64,000 nt of DNA. Source: Gammaproteobacteria bacterium. Its GTDB lineage: Bacteria > Pseudomonadota > Gammaproteobacteria > Steroidobacterales > GCA-2729495. The translations under genes and the position numbers were made by a program. Below the pieces are notes generated by a model. It searched no databases. It had not been told where the DNA came from and saw only the letters and a list, made by a program, of their open reading frames with translations. Within the stretch, counting starts at the first letter, position 1. Every line of letters begins with the position of its first letter. This document shows, one piece after another, positions 1-9,571 of this stretch. The stretch is taken from contig VGVH01000001.1 of assembly GCA_016874095.1 (NCBI GenBank), positions 353,745-417,744 on the forward strand, in the 5' to 3' direction.

Positions 1-993
1 CCAGAAGAGCGGCTTCAACTTCGCTGCGGAAGCCGGCGCGCGCTTCGCGAACCGGTTCCAGGTCGATTCGAGCGCCAGCCGCTCCCAGGCTTCGCGCTGT
101 GCTGGCGGCAGCACCAGGGCACGCACGCCAGCGGCTTCGAGTGCCGCGGCTTCCTCAGCTTCGAGCCGCGCGAAGCGCTCGCGATTGCCGCGCTCGTAGC
201 GGATCGCCTCGGACACGAGCAGCGCCCGCCCTTCCGGCGCCAGCCGCGCCCAGGCGTCGAGGTTGATCTGCAGGCACATCGCCAGGCGCTGCACCGGCGG
301 ATCGATCCGCGAGCGGATGAAGCGGTTCACGCCCAGATCCGGAACGCCGATGCTGGTGAAAGCGAAGCCCTGCACCAGGCCGCGCTCGAGCGCCGTGTAC
401 ACCTCGCTCAGCGGAATCTGCACCGGCCGGCCCCCGAGAGACTTCACGAATTCGCGGTGCGAGGGCGAGGTGCGGATCAGCAGGCCGTCGAGATCCGGCA
501 GGCCGTCGGCGCGCAGTGGCGGCGCCTCGCGCAGAAAGACCTGCGATCCGATGCCCGTCTGCACCCAGCCGATCAGTCGTGCGTTCGCCCGTGATGCCCA
601 GTAGGGCTGCAGGGCATCGAGCGCACCGCTGACGCGCGCCTGCTCCGGGCTGATCGTCGCGCCGTAGATCGCGTCGCCCTCTGGCAGCTGGCCGAGGAAG
701 TAGGTCATGCCGCCGAAGACCATGTCGATGGCCCCGCGGCGCAATGCGTAGAGCATCTGCTGCTCGGGGATGACTTCGGGCCCGCCAAGGAAGTCGATGC
801 GCACGACCCCTCTGCCGGCTGCATTGACGGCGTCGACGTAGCGCAGAAAGTCGGCGGTAAAGTTCTGGCGGCTGCTCCAGGCGCTGCCGAGGCGCAGGCG
901 CACCTCCTCGGCCGCTGCTGGGAGTGCGGCCAGCAGCGCGGCCGCGAGCCAGAGCAGCGTGAAGATGCGCCGGGTTGTTCGCGGCCTGTTCAT
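1..993 (-). CDS. TRAP transporter solute-binding protein, DctP family (3' end truncated by window edge)
   Basis: Reverse-strand reading frame from ATG at 993: MNRPRTTRRIFTLLWLAAALLAALPAAAEEVRLRLGSAWSSRQNFTADFLRYVDAVN..., a signal peptide followed by a DctP-like body (GPEVIPEQQMLYALRRGAIDMVFG). Runs off the left edge. Confidence 0.75.
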   Translation of the reverse strand, partial: MNRPRTTRRIFTLLWLAAALLAALPAAAEEVRLRLGSAWSSRQNFTADFLRYVDAVNAAGRGVVRIDFLGGPEVIPEQQMLYALRRGAIDMVFGGMTYFLGQLPEGDAIYGATISPEQARVSGALDALQPYWASRANARLIGWVQTGIGSQVFLREAPPLRADGLPDLDGLLIRTSPSHREFVKSLGGRPVQIPLSEVYTALERGLVQGFAFTSIGVPDLGVNRFIRSRIDPPVQRLAMCLQINLDAWARLAPEGRALLVSEAIRYERGNRERFARLEAEEAAALEAAGVRALVLPPAQREAWERLALESTWNRFAKRAPASAAKLKPLFW

Positions 994-1043
994 CCGGCTA
1001 CATTCCCGCAATACCCGGGAAATTGAAATAGCCGACGCCGCCC

Positions 1044-1802
1044 ATGCTCGACATTGTTCTCGTCACCGTCGCCGCCGCGCTCGCCGGCTTCATCGACGCC
1101 ATGGTCGGCGGAGGCGGGCTCGTGCTGGTGCCGGCGCTGTTCAGCGTCTTTCCGCAGGCGGTGCCCGCCACGCTGTTCGGCACCAACAAGGGCGCGGCCA
1201 TCTGGGGTACCGCCTGGGCGACGCTGCAATACGCGCGCCGCGTGCAACTCGACTGGGCGGTGCTGGCGCCAGCGGCGATCGCGGCGCTGGCAGGGTCTGC
1301 CATCGGCGCCTGGGGCGTGACGCAGGTCTCCCCCGAAGGGCTGCGCCGCGCGCTGCCATTCGTGCTCCTTGTCGTATTCGTCTACACGCTGCTCAGGCCC
1401 GATCTCGGCCGTGTGCACGCCCCGCGACTCGGCCCCGCCGCGGCGCGCGCCGTCGGCATCGGTCTCGGTCTCACGCTCGGCCTGTACGACGGCTTCTTCG
1501 GCCCCGGCACGGGGAGCCTGCTGGTTTTCCTGTTCGTGCGCCTGCTCGGCTATGACTTCCTGCACGCGTCGGCGAGCGCGAAGCTCCTCAACGCCGCAAC
1601 CAATGCTGCCGCGCTCGCGCTGTTCGCGGCCACGGGCCACGTGTGGTGGGCACTCGCGCTCACGATGGCGGTGGCCAACGTCGCGGGCAGCTGGCTCGGC
1701 ACGCACGTCGCCCTGCGCCGGGGCACGGGTTTCTTGCGCGGCGTGTTCATCGTGGTGGTTGCCGCCCTGATCCTGAAGACCGGCTACGACGCTTTCTTCT
1801 GA
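1044..1802 (+). CDS. Sulfite exporter TauE/SafE family membrane protein
   Basis: ORF 252 aa; N-terminal GFIDAMVGGGGLVLVPALF motif and multi-TM pattern typical of TauE/SafE. Confidence 0.88.
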   Translation: MLDIVLVTVAAALAGFIDAMVGGGGLVLVPALFSVFPQAVPATLFGTNKGAAIWGTAWATLQYARRVQLDWAVLAPAAIAALAGSAIGAWGVTQVSPEGLRRALPFVLLVVFVYTLLRPDLGRVHAPRLGPAAARAVGIGLGLTLGLYDGFFGPGTGSLLVFLFVRLLGYDFLHASASAKLLNAATNAAALALFAATGHVWWALALTMAVANVAGSWLGTHVALRRGTGFLRGVFIVVVAALILKTGYDAFF

Positions 1803-1830
1803 CCCGGCTTCTGCGCCCAGTCGGCTGGCA

Positions 1831-1865
1831 AGGGACAGAGGGGACAGACCTCTGGCCTGTCCCCT
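1831..1865. repeat. Short GGGACAG-type repeat with AGGGGACAG/CTGTCCCCT inverted repeat between convergent genes (possible bidirectional terminator/REP-like element)
   Basis: agggacagaggggacagacctctggcctgtcccct: 9-bp perfect arms 1839-1847 and 1857-1865. Confidence 0.5.
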
Positions 1866-1881
1866 CGTCTGATCGGAAACG

Positions 1882-2589
1882 CTACTTGCCCTGGATGCCG
1901 AGCAGGTCGATCTCGAAAACCAGCGTCGCGCCCGGCGCGATATCGGCGCCGGCGCCGCGGTCGCCGTAGGCGATGGCGGCCGGGCAGGTGAGCTTCGCCT
2001 TCTCGCCGACCTTCATCTTCTGCACGCCTTCGGTCCAGCAGGAAATCACGCGATTCAGGGGAAACTCGGCCGGCTGGTTGCGCTCGACCGAGCTGTCGAA
2101 GACTTTCCCATCCGGCAGCGTGCCGTGGTAGTGCACCTTGACCGTATCGGTTGCCCCAGGGCTTGCGCCCGTGCCGGGTGTGATGGTGCGGTAGACCAGA
2201 CCGGATTCGGTGCGCACGGCGCCTTCTTCCTTGGCGGCGGCGGCGAGGAATTCCTCGCCCTTGGCCGCACGATCCTTGGCGGCGGCTTCGATGCGCGCCT
2301 GGGCCAGGGTCTGGAACTTCTCCTGGTACTGCTCGACCTTCACGGCGAGTGTTTTGTCCTGCAGTGCATCGCTGAAGGCGCGCTGGAAGACTGCCAGCTC
2401 CTCCGCGTTCAGCTGCAATTGCTCGGCCTGGGAGCCGATCTGCTGGCCGACGGCCGCACCGTAGGCGTAGATGGCCTTCTGGTCCTCGGTCATGGCCGGA
2501 ACCTCGGGTTCCTTGGCCTGCTGCTGGCAGGCGGTGACGAGGAGGACGGCGGCGGTCAGGGCGGCAGCCGGAATTCTCGATCTGGACAT
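1882..2589 (-). CDS. FKBP-type peptidyl-prolyl cis-trans isomerase, lipoprotein (FkpA/Mip-like)
   Basis: MSRSRIPAAALTAAVLLVTACQQQ lipobox, N-terminal helical domain, C-terminal FKBP domain (VKVHYHGTLPDGKVFDSSVERNQPAEFPLNRVI). ORF track start is 2628; internal ATG at 2589 preferred. Confidence 0.9.
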   Translation of the reverse strand: MSRSRIPAAALTAAVLLVTACQQQAKEPEVPAMTEDQKAIYAYGAAVGQQIGSQAEQLQLNAEELAVFQRAFSDALQDKTLAVKVEQYQEKFQTLAQARIEAAAKDRAAKGEEFLAAAAKEEGAVRTESGLVYRTITPGTGASPGATDTVKVHYHGTLPDGKVFDSSVERNQPAEFPLNRVISCWTEGVQKMKVGEKAKLTCPAAIAYGDRGAGADIAPGATLVFEIDLLGIQGK

Positions 2590-2672
2590 GTAATTGACCT
2601 TTGCTGGGGCCTGGTCGGCCCGTTGCACAACGGCGGCGATGCTAGCACGGCCTGCCGAGGCGCCGGCGGCGC

Positions 2673-2703
2673 AAAAAAACCCGGAGCAGCGAACTGCTCC
2701 GGG
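2673..2703 (-). terminator. Rho-independent terminator downstream of HU-family gene
   Basis: On minus strand: CCCGGAGCAG-TTCG-CTGCTCCGGG followed by TTTTTTT; 10-bp perfect stem, 4-nt loop. Confidence 0.9.
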
Positions 2704-2756
2704 ATTCCAGACCCGGCGCAGAGCGCGGGCCCGGCAAGCCTGACTGAACCCAGGGC

Positions 2757-3068
2757 TCAGTTCACCATGTTCTTCAGTGCCTTCAGCGGCAGGATCCGCA
2801 CCTTCTTGGAGGCCGGCTTCGCCTTGAAGACCATCTTTTCACCAGTGAACGGGTTTACGCCCTCGCGTTCCTTGGTTGCCGGCTTCTTCACGACCTTCAT
2901 CTTAAGGAGGCCCGGCAGCGTGAACAGCCCACCGCCACGCAGGCTCTTCTTGACGCACCCGGCCAGGGAGTCCAGGACCGCGCTGGCCTGCTTGCGGGAC
3001 AGCTTCGTGTCCTTCGAGATCTGATTCAGGATGTCCGACTTCGTCGGAGCTCCGCCCTTCTTTGCCAT
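2757..3068 (-). CDS. HU/IHF-family DNA-binding protein
   Basis: MAKKGGAPTKSDILNQISKDTKLSRKQASAVLDSLAGCVKKSLRGGGLFTLPGLLKMKVVKKPATKEREGVNPFTGEKMVFKAKPASKKVRILPLKALKNMVN (103 aa); HU fold with NPFTGE segment. Confidence 0.9.
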   Translation of the reverse strand: MAKKGGAPTKSDILNQISKDTKLSRKQASAVLDSLAGCVKKSLRGGGLFTLPGLLKMKVVKKPATKEREGVNPFTGEKMVFKAKPASKKVRILPLKALKNMVN

Positions 3069-3339
3069 GTTCGTTTTACTCCTCGCACAGAGAGTGATTA
3101 AGTCACGCGGCGAAGTATAAACACAGTTTTCGCCGGGAAACATAGTGTTTTTCGATTTGACTTTGTCGCCCGGTTTCGGTGCGAATCGCGCGTTTCGCCC
3201 CCGATGCGCAGTCCGTACGTACCTTCCCCGGCCTCGCGCGCGGCTGCAGTGTCCGGCATAAGTTGCGGGAATCCTGCGGAAATTGCGCTCCTGCAGTTGC
3301 CACCAGACAGCGGACAATCCGGCCAGCCCATCGCGGGTA

Positions 3340-3801
3340 TAAACAGCAGGTAAATGAGAATCGCGAAGCGGACAACAGCCATCACGTTGGGCTGCGCTTC
3401 GCCTCCCTCGTTGCCAGTACCGGTCGCGAACAAGGTGGCTCCGCCCAGCAACGCAAAGACTCCACCCGCGACGATGAATGCCGCAATCAGCATCAGCAGC
3501 GTTTTGCCGTAGAACAGATAGAACTGGCCGGTAGGAAATCCCGTCACGAACGGCGTCTGGCCGAAGCGGATGTTGCGGTAGGAGCTCATGCGCAGGGTGA
3601 ACATGCGCGAGCGGACGATGATCCACCGGATGGCGATGAAGAGCAGCAAAGCAGCCACCGCGCCGAGTACCGGCGAAACCTGGCCCAGGCCGAATATATC
3701 CCCAGCGTCAGGATGCTGAGCGCCAGATTGACGATCCAGATGCGGAAGTACTCGCCGCCGGAGCCGCGGAACTCGAATGGCTCGACGCTCGTGGATTCCA
3801 T
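3340..3801 (-). pseudogene. Degraded DUF898 (YjgN-like) membrane protein gene with internal deletion/frameshift and truncated C-terminus
   Basis: Frame 1: MESTSVEPFEFRGSGGEYFRIWIVNLALSILTLGIYSAWARFRR, then continuation in another frame: VAALLLFIAIRWIIVRSRMFTLRMSSYRNIRFGQ...; the intervening family-typical segment is missing and the C-terminus is not family-like. Confidence 0.65.
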
Positions 3802-3849
3802 CGCAATGCATCCCCGAATCGTTCCCCGGAACGATTATGCTCCCCGCGC

Positions 3850-4128
3850 ATGGCTGCTGGCCACAGCAAAGCCTGGTACGTGTATCTGGTCGAGTGTCGC
3901 GACGGCTCGCTCTACACCGGCATCGCCCGTGACGTGCAGACAAGGGTCGCGGCCCACAACGACGGCGGCGGGGCGCGCTATACGCGCAGCCGCCGGCCCG
4001 TGCGGCTCGTCTACAAGGTTCGCATGGCCGGGAAGTCGCAGGCCCTGCGCCGCGAGCACGCGATCAAGCAACTGAAGGCAGCCGACAAGCGCCGGCTCGT
4101 CGCGCGCCGGCCGATCAAAGGCGCCTGA
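3850..4128 (+). CDS. GIY-YIG nuclease superfamily protein (UPF0213/YhbQ-like)
   Basis: 92 aa; WYVYLVECRDGSLYTGIARDVQTRVAAHN.G.GARYTRSRRPVRLVY. Confidence 0.92.
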   Translation: MAAGHSKAWYVYLVECRDGSLYTGIARDVQTRVAAHNDGGGARYTRSRRPVRLVYKVRMAGKSQALRREHAIKQLKAADKRRLVARRPIKGA

Positions 4129-4420
4129 GGAAGACCCGCATTTCGCGCTCTGCCTGCTTGTCGCCTTTCCTGCCGGCGACCGCGATGCCCGACTCGAACG
4201 CGGCGCGAGCGCCCGCTACATCCCCCGCCGCGGCGCGCGCCTTGCCGAGCAGTTTCCAGGCGGCGGAGTACTCGGCGTCGATGGCGACGGCCTTTTCCAG
4301 ATGGGCAATCGCCGCCGCGTGATCGCCCGCTGACAGCTGCTCGCTGCCGAGCGAGTAGCGCAGCAGTGCGCCGTCCTGTCCCTTCGCGAGCAGCGCCTCC
4401 AGCGCGGCGATGCGGCTCAT
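4115..4420 (-). CDS. Small tetratricopeptide-repeat protein
   Basis: MSRIAALEALLAKGQDGALLRYSLGSEQLSAGDHAAAIAHLEKAVAIDAEYSAAWKLLGKARAAAGDVAGARAAFESGIAVA..., TPR periodicity; start overlaps trkH stop by 4 nt. Confidence 0.8.
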   Translation of the reverse strand: MSRIAALEALLAKGQDGALLRYSLGSEQLSAGDHAAAIAHLEKAVAIDAEYSAAWKLLGKARAAAGDVAGARAAFESGIAVAGRKGDKQAEREMRVFLRRL

Positions 4421-5868
4421 CGGCGCCAGAAGGCGGGCGAGATCAGCACGAACAAGGTGAAGATCTCGAGACGGCCGAGCACCATCGCGACAATGCATAC
4501 CCACTTGTCGATGTCGGCCAGCGACTTGAAGTTGAAGGCTACCTCGCCGAGGCCCGGGCCGACGTTGTTGATCGTGGTGGCAATGGCCGAGAAGGCCGTC
4601 ACCTGGTCGATCCCTGTGCCGGTCAGGACCAGAATCATCATGCCGAAGAGCACGATGTAGATCGCGAAGAACCCCCACACGCCGTCCACTACGCGCTGTG
4701 GCACGACGGTGTCCCCGAGACGCACCGGTATCTCTGCGGCGGGATGGATCAGGCGCATGATCTCGCGTGTACCCTGCCGGTAAAGCAGCATCCAGCGGAT
4801 GACCTTCATGCCGCCGGAGGTCGAGCCGCCGCAGCCGCCGATGAACATGATGAACACCAGCAGCACCGGCACCATTCCGGGCCATGAGGAGAAATCGGCT
4901 GTGGTGAAGCCGGTCGTAGTAACGACGGAGACCACATGGAAGAGGGAATCTATCAAGGCGATATGGGGTTCGCCGTAGTGCTCCGTTATCACGAGTATGG
5001 CGGCTACGAACAGGCAGACGGTCGCGACGATCGCCAGGTAGGTCCGCAGCTCCGCGTCGCCGCGGTAGGTGCGGAAGCTCCGGGCCTGGAAGGCCAGGAA
5101 GTGCAGCGAGAAATTCACGCCGCCCAGGATCATGAACACGATCGCGACGATGTCGATCGCCGTGCTCTGGTAGTAGCCGATGCTCGCGTCGTGGGTGGAA
5201 AACCCGGCGGTCGACACCGTGGTGAAGCTGTGGCAGATCGCATCGAACGGCGACATGCCGGCCGCCCAGTAAGACAGTGCGCAGAGGACGGTCACGATCA
5301 GGTAGACGTACCACAGCGCCTTGGCGGTCTCGGTGATGCGCGGCGTCAGCTTGGTGTCCTTGGTGGCGCCGGAGACCTCGGCGCGGTAGAGCTGGGCGCC
5401 GCCGACGCCAAGCATAGGCAGCACTGCGACGGCCAGCACCACGATGCCCATGCCGCCCAGCCATTGCAGCTGCGCCCGCCACCAGAGTATCGCGGGCGGC
5501 TGGTGGTCCAGGCCGGTGATGACGGTGGCGCCGGTCGTCGTGAGGCCCGATACCGCCTCGAACACCGCATCGGTGACAGACAGCTGTGGATCCTCCGCGA
5601 AGAGCAGTGGTGCACCGGCGAACAGGCTGAGAAAGATCCAGAAGCCGGCAACGACGAGAAACCCGTCGCGGGTGCGCAGGTCGCGGCTGTGCCAGCGCAC
5701 CGGTGCCCAGATGGCGATGCCGGTCAGGAGCGTCACGAGGAACCCGGCTACGAACGCGGCGGCGCTGCCGTCCTGGTACCAGGCCGAGACGAACACCGGC
5801 GGCAGCATCGTCAGGCTGAACAGCATCAGCAGCAGCCCGAGGATCTGCTGGACGACCTTGAGCTGCAT
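4417..5868 (-). CDS. trkH: Trk potassium uptake system membrane protein TrkH
   Basis: 483 aa multi-TM; SGLTTTGATVITGLD, FTTVSTAGFSTHD, VVTTTGFTTADF, TINNVGPGLG selectivity-filter repeats. Confidence 0.95.
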   Translation of the reverse strand: MQLKVVQQILGLLLMLFSLTMLPPVFVSAWYQDGSAAAFVAGFLVTLLTGIAIWAPVRWHSRDLRTRDGFLVVAGFWIFLSLFAGAPLLFAEDPQLSVTDAVFEAVSGLTTTGATVITGLDHQPPAILWWRAQLQWLGGMGIVVLAVAVLPMLGVGGAQLYRAEVSGATKDTKLTPRITETAKALWYVYLIVTVLCALSYWAAGMSPFDAICHSFTTVSTAGFSTHDASIGYYQSTAIDIVAIVFMILGGVNFSLHFLAFQARSFRTYRGDAELRTYLAIVATVCLFVAAILVITEHYGEPHIALIDSLFHVVSVVTTTGFTTADFSSWPGMVPVLLVFIMFIGGCGGSTSGGMKVIRWMLLYRQGTREIMRLIHPAAEIPVRLGDTVVPQRVVDGVWGFFAIYIVLFGMMILVLTGTGIDQVTAFSAIATTINNVGPGLGEVAFNFKSLADIDKWVCIVAMVLGRLEIFTLFVLISPAFWRR

Positions 5869-5878
5869 GCGCTGGCGG

Positions 5879-7258
5879 TTACCCGAAGCGGCGCGTGGCG
5901 ACTTGGAACAGGCGCTCCACCTGATCGACCTGCCGGCGGTCGGTCAGGAAGAGGATCACGTGGTCGTCGGCGCACACAACGGTATTGCGGTGCGCCTCCA
6001 TCACGTCCTCGTCGCGCACGATCACGTTGATGCTGGTACCCGGAGGCAGCGGGATCTGGTCGATGCGCCTGCCGACCACCCTCGAGTTCTCCGGGGTACC
6101 GTGCGCGATCGCCTCGATCGCCTCGGCGCGACCGCGCCGCAGCGAGTGCACCTTGACCATGTCGCCCTGCCGCGCCTGGGCGAGCAGGGTGCCGATCGTG
6201 ATCTGCTGCGGCGATATCGCCACGTCGATGGTGCTCTTTTCCATCATTTCCGCATACGACGGCCGGTTGATCAGCGCCATCACCTTCTTGCAGCCGAGAT
6301 CCTTGGCGAGCATCGCGGAGAGGATGTTGGCCTCGTCGGCGTTCGTCACGGCGATGAACACGTCGGCGGCGTCGATGTTCTCCTCGAGCAGCAGGTTTTC
6401 GTCGGCCGCGTCGCCCGACAGCACGATGGTCTTCGCCAGGCGCTCGGCCAGCCGGCGGGCGCGGCTGCGGTCGCGCTCGATGATCTTGACGTTGTTGGTT
6501 TCCTCAAGCGCCGAGGCGAGCTGCATGCCGATATTGCCGCCGCCGGCGATCACCACGCGCCGCACCGGCGGCTCGAGCCTGCGCATCTCCGCCATGACGG
6601 TGCGGATGTCGTTGCGCGCGGCGATGAAGAACACCTCGTCGCCTTCGCGGATCAGCGTCTCGCCATCGGCAGGCACGCTCTGGCCGTCACGGTATATCGC
6701 GGCGATACGCACCTCCACGTTCGGGATGTGGGTCTTGAGATCGCGGATGCGCTGGTTGACGAGCAGGCCGTCGCGCCGTGCCCTCACGCCGACCAGGCGG
6801 ACGCGCCCGTCGGCGAAGTCGAGCACCTGGAAGGCGCCCGGGTAGCGGATCAGCTGCTGGATGTACTGCGTGACGAGCAGTTCCGGGCTGATGCGCACGT
6901 CGACGGCGACGGCGTCGCTCGCGAACAGCTCCTCGTGGGTGATGTACTGGGCCGAGCGGATGCGGGCGATCTTTTTGCCGATGTTGAACACGCGGTGCGC
7001 GACTTCACAGGCCACCATGTTCACTTCGTCGCTGTTGGTGACGGCAATCACCATGTCGGCGGCGGCGCCGCCGGCCCGCTCCAGCGTGTCGGGATGGGCG
7101 CCGTGACCGACGACCGTGCGTACGTCGAGGCGGTCCTGCAGTTCCCGCAGCACGGCGGGATCGTGGTCGATGATGGTGACTTCGTTGGCTTCCTGCCGGG
7201 CGAGCTGGTTCGCGGCTGACGAACCGACCTGGCCGGCGCCGACGATGATGATCTTCAT
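5879..7258 (-). CDS. trkA: Trk potassium transporter NAD-binding subunit TrkA
   Basis: 459 aa; two RCK Rossmann domains (MKIIIVGAGQVGSSAANQLARQEANEVTIIDHD; VVIAGGGNIGMQLASALE); adjacent to trkH. Confidence 0.95.
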   Translation of the reverse strand: MKIIIVGAGQVGSSAANQLARQEANEVTIIDHDPAVLRELQDRLDVRTVVGHGAHPDTLERAGGAAADMVIAVTNSDEVNMVACEVAHRVFNIGKKIARIRSAQYITHEELFASDAVAVDVRISPELLVTQYIQQLIRYPGAFQVLDFADGRVRLVGVRARRDGLLVNQRIRDLKTHIPNVEVRIAAIYRDGQSVPADGETLIREGDEVFFIAARNDIRTVMAEMRRLEPPVRRVVIAGGGNIGMQLASALEETNNVKIIERDRSRARRLAERLAKTIVLSGDAADENLLLEENIDAADVFIAVTNADEANILSAMLAKDLGCKKVMALINRPSYAEMMEKSTIDVAISPQQITIGTLLAQARQGDMVKVHSLRRGRAEAIEAIAHGTPENSRVVGRRIDQIPLPPGTSINVIVRDEDVMEAHRNTVVCADDHVILFLTDRRQVDQVERLFQVATRRFG

Positions 7259-7267
7259 GCGGCGAGT

Positions 7268-9451
7268 CTACATGAGCTCGAGATTGGCGTAGGACATCAC
7301 CAGCCACTTGGCGCCGCCGTTCTCGAAGTTCACCTGCACGCGCGCGTGGGCGCCGTTGCCTTCGCAGTTGAGCACCACGCCCTCGCCGAACTTGCCGTGG
7401 CGCACGCGCTGGCCGAGTCGCACCGGTTGCTCGGGGTCCTGCAGGCCGCTGCCCGCGTGGCCGGGCGCCTGCCGCTGGTAGACCGGGCGGGACACCCTGA
7501 TCTGCGGACGCAGTTCCTCGACCAGCTCGGCCGGGATCTCGCGGATGAAGCGCGAGGGTTGGGCGAAGCTGTCGACGCCGTGCAGGCGGCGCTGCTCGGC
7601 ATGGGTCAGGTACAGCTCGCTCATGGCCCGGGTCGCGCCGACGTAGCAGAGGCGGCGCTCCTCCTCCAGGCCCTCGGCATCCTCGAGCGTGCGGCGGTGG
7701 GGGAAAAGGCCATCCTCCATGCCGGCCAGGAAGACCACCGGGAACTCCAGGCCCTTGGCCGAGTGCATGGTCATGAGTTGCACGCAGTCGTCCCACTCGC
7801 TGCCCTCGGCTGCGCCCGACTCGAGGACGGTATGGGCGAGGAAGGCGTCCAGCGGAGACAGCTCCTCATCCGGTTCGCCCGGCATCTCGGCCGGGTCGAA
7901 GCTGCGCGCGGCGCTCACCAGTTCCTCCAGATTCTCGATCCGTGCCTCGGCCCGGTCCCGCTCCTCCTTCTGGAAGTGGGGAATCAGCCCCGAGCGCTGC
8001 ACGACGTGGTCCACCTTCTCGTGAAGTTCGATGCCGGCGGTATCGCGGTCCATCTGGTCGATGAGGGCGAGGAAGTCGTAGACGGCCTTCGCCGCGCGAC
8101 CCGACAGCTGCCCGCCAGCCGCGCTCTGCGCCGCGCGCCACAGCGGGATGCCGTTGGCGCGGGCGTAACCGCGGATCTCGTCGACCGTCCGCGCGCCGAT
8201 GCCGCGGGTCGGGACGTTGACCACGCGCTCGAACGAGGGGTCGTCGTCGCGGTTGGACGTGAGCCGCAGGTAGGCCAGCGCGTCCTTGATCTCGGCCCGC
8301 TCGAAGAACCGCAGGCCGCCGTACACGCGGTACGGGATGCCCGCATGCAGCATCGCCTCCTCGAACACGCGCGACTGCGCGTTGGAGCGGTACAGGATGG
8401 CCGCCTCGTCGCGCCGGTGCCCGGCGGCGACGAAGGAGCGGATGCGCTCGGTGATGAACTGCGCTTCCTCCCGCTCGTTGTAGGCGCTGAAGATGCGGAT
8501 CGGCGCGCCGGCGCCGGCCTCCGTCCACAGCTCCTTGCCGATGCGGCCCGAGTTGTTGGCGATGAGCGCGTTGGCGGCGCGGAGGATGGTGCCGGTGGAC
8601 CGGTAGTTCTGCTCGAGCTTGACGAGCTGTGCCGCCGGGAAGTCCCGCCGGAAGCGGTTCAGGTGTTCAGTGCGGGCGCCGCGCCAGCGGTAGATCGACT
8701 GGTCGTCGTCGCCGACGGCGAAGGGCAGGCCGTCGGTGCCAGACAGCGCCAGCAGCCAGGCGTACTGGATGGCGTTCGTGTCCTGGAACTCGTCGACGAG
8801 CACATGCCGGAAGCGGCGCTGGTAGCTCGCCAGGATGTCCGGGTTCCGCGCCCAGAGCTCGTGCGCGCGGAGCAGCAGCTCGGCGAAATCCACGACGCCG
8901 GCGCGCTCGCAGGCCTCCTGGTAGACGCGGTAGAGATGGATCATCTGCCGGCGGTTGATGTCGCCCTCATCGCGCAGCTGCTCCGGTCGCCGGCCCTCGT
9001 CCTTCTGGTTGTTGATGAACCACTGGATTTCGCGTGGCACCCAGGTGCTCTCGTCGAGTTCCAGCCCCTTCAGGATCCGCTTGATGAGGCGTTGCTGGTC
9101 CTCGGCATCGAGGATCTGGAAGGTCTGCGGCAGGCCCGCTTCGCGCCAGTGCCGGCGGAGCAAACGATGGGCGAGGCCGTGGAAAGTGCCGACCCAGAGA
9201 TTCTGCACCGGGATGCCGAGCAGCTGCTCGATGCGACCGCGCATCTCGGCAGCCGCCTTGTTGGTGAACGTGACCGCCAGGATGCCGTAGGGCGAAACCC
9301 CCTCGACCTGGATCAGCCAGGCGATCCGGTGGACGAGCACGCGGGTCTTGCCGCTGCCCGCGCCGGCCACGACGAGCATGGGCGACTGCGGCGCAGTGAC
9401 GGCCGCGCGCTGCGCGTCGTTGAGCGGCGCGATGATCGGAGTAACGTCCAT
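7268..9451 (-). CDS. uvrD: DNA helicase II UvrD
   Basis: 727 aa; LNDAQRAAVTAPQSPMLVVAGAGSGKTRVLVHRIAWL, VDEFQDTNAIQY, QNYRSTGTILRAAN, MTMHSAKGLEFPVVFLAGMEDGLFPH. Confidence 0.96.
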   Translation of the reverse strand: MDVTPIIAPLNDAQRAAVTAPQSPMLVVAGAGSGKTRVLVHRIAWLIQVEGVSPYGILAVTFTNKAAAEMRGRIEQLLGIPVQNLWVGTFHGLAHRLLRRHWREAGLPQTFQILDAEDQQRLIKRILKGLELDESTWVPREIQWFINNQKDEGRRPEQLRDEGDINRRQMIHLYRVYQEACERAGVVDFAELLLRAHELWARNPDILASYQRRFRHVLVDEFQDTNAIQYAWLLALSGTDGLPFAVGDDDQSIYRWRGARTEHLNRFRRDFPAAQLVKLEQNYRSTGTILRAANALIANNSGRIGKELWTEAGAGAPIRIFSAYNEREEAQFITERIRSFVAAGHRRDEAAILYRSNAQSRVFEEAMLHAGIPYRVYGGLRFFERAEIKDALAYLRLTSNRDDDPSFERVVNVPTRGIGARTVDEIRGYARANGIPLWRAAQSAAGGQLSGRAAKAVYDFLALIDQMDRDTAGIELHEKVDHVVQRSGLIPHFQKEERDRAEARIENLEELVSAARSFDPAEMPGEPDEELSPLDAFLAHTVLESGAAEGSEWDDCVQLMTMHSAKGLEFPVVFLAGMEDGLFPHRRTLEDAEGLEEERRLCYVGATRAMSELYLTHAEQRRLHGVDSFAQPSRFIREIPAELVEELRPQIRVSRPVYQRQAPGHAGSGLQDPEQPVRLGQRVRHGKFGEGVVLNCEGNGAHARVQVNFENGGAKWLVMSYANLELM

Positions 9452-9571
9452 CGGCGAATTCTACCAGCCGCCCGAGTGGCGGGAATCCAGGCGAACAGGC
9501 GAGATTCGCGGCGTGAATCTTCCGAGCGATGCCGCAGACTGTTGCCTGACACCGGCGCTGCCGGCGACGAA

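Noticed and set aside
263-604. 113-aa plus-strand ORF
   Set aside because: Antisense to the DctP-like gene running off the left edge; no recognisable family.
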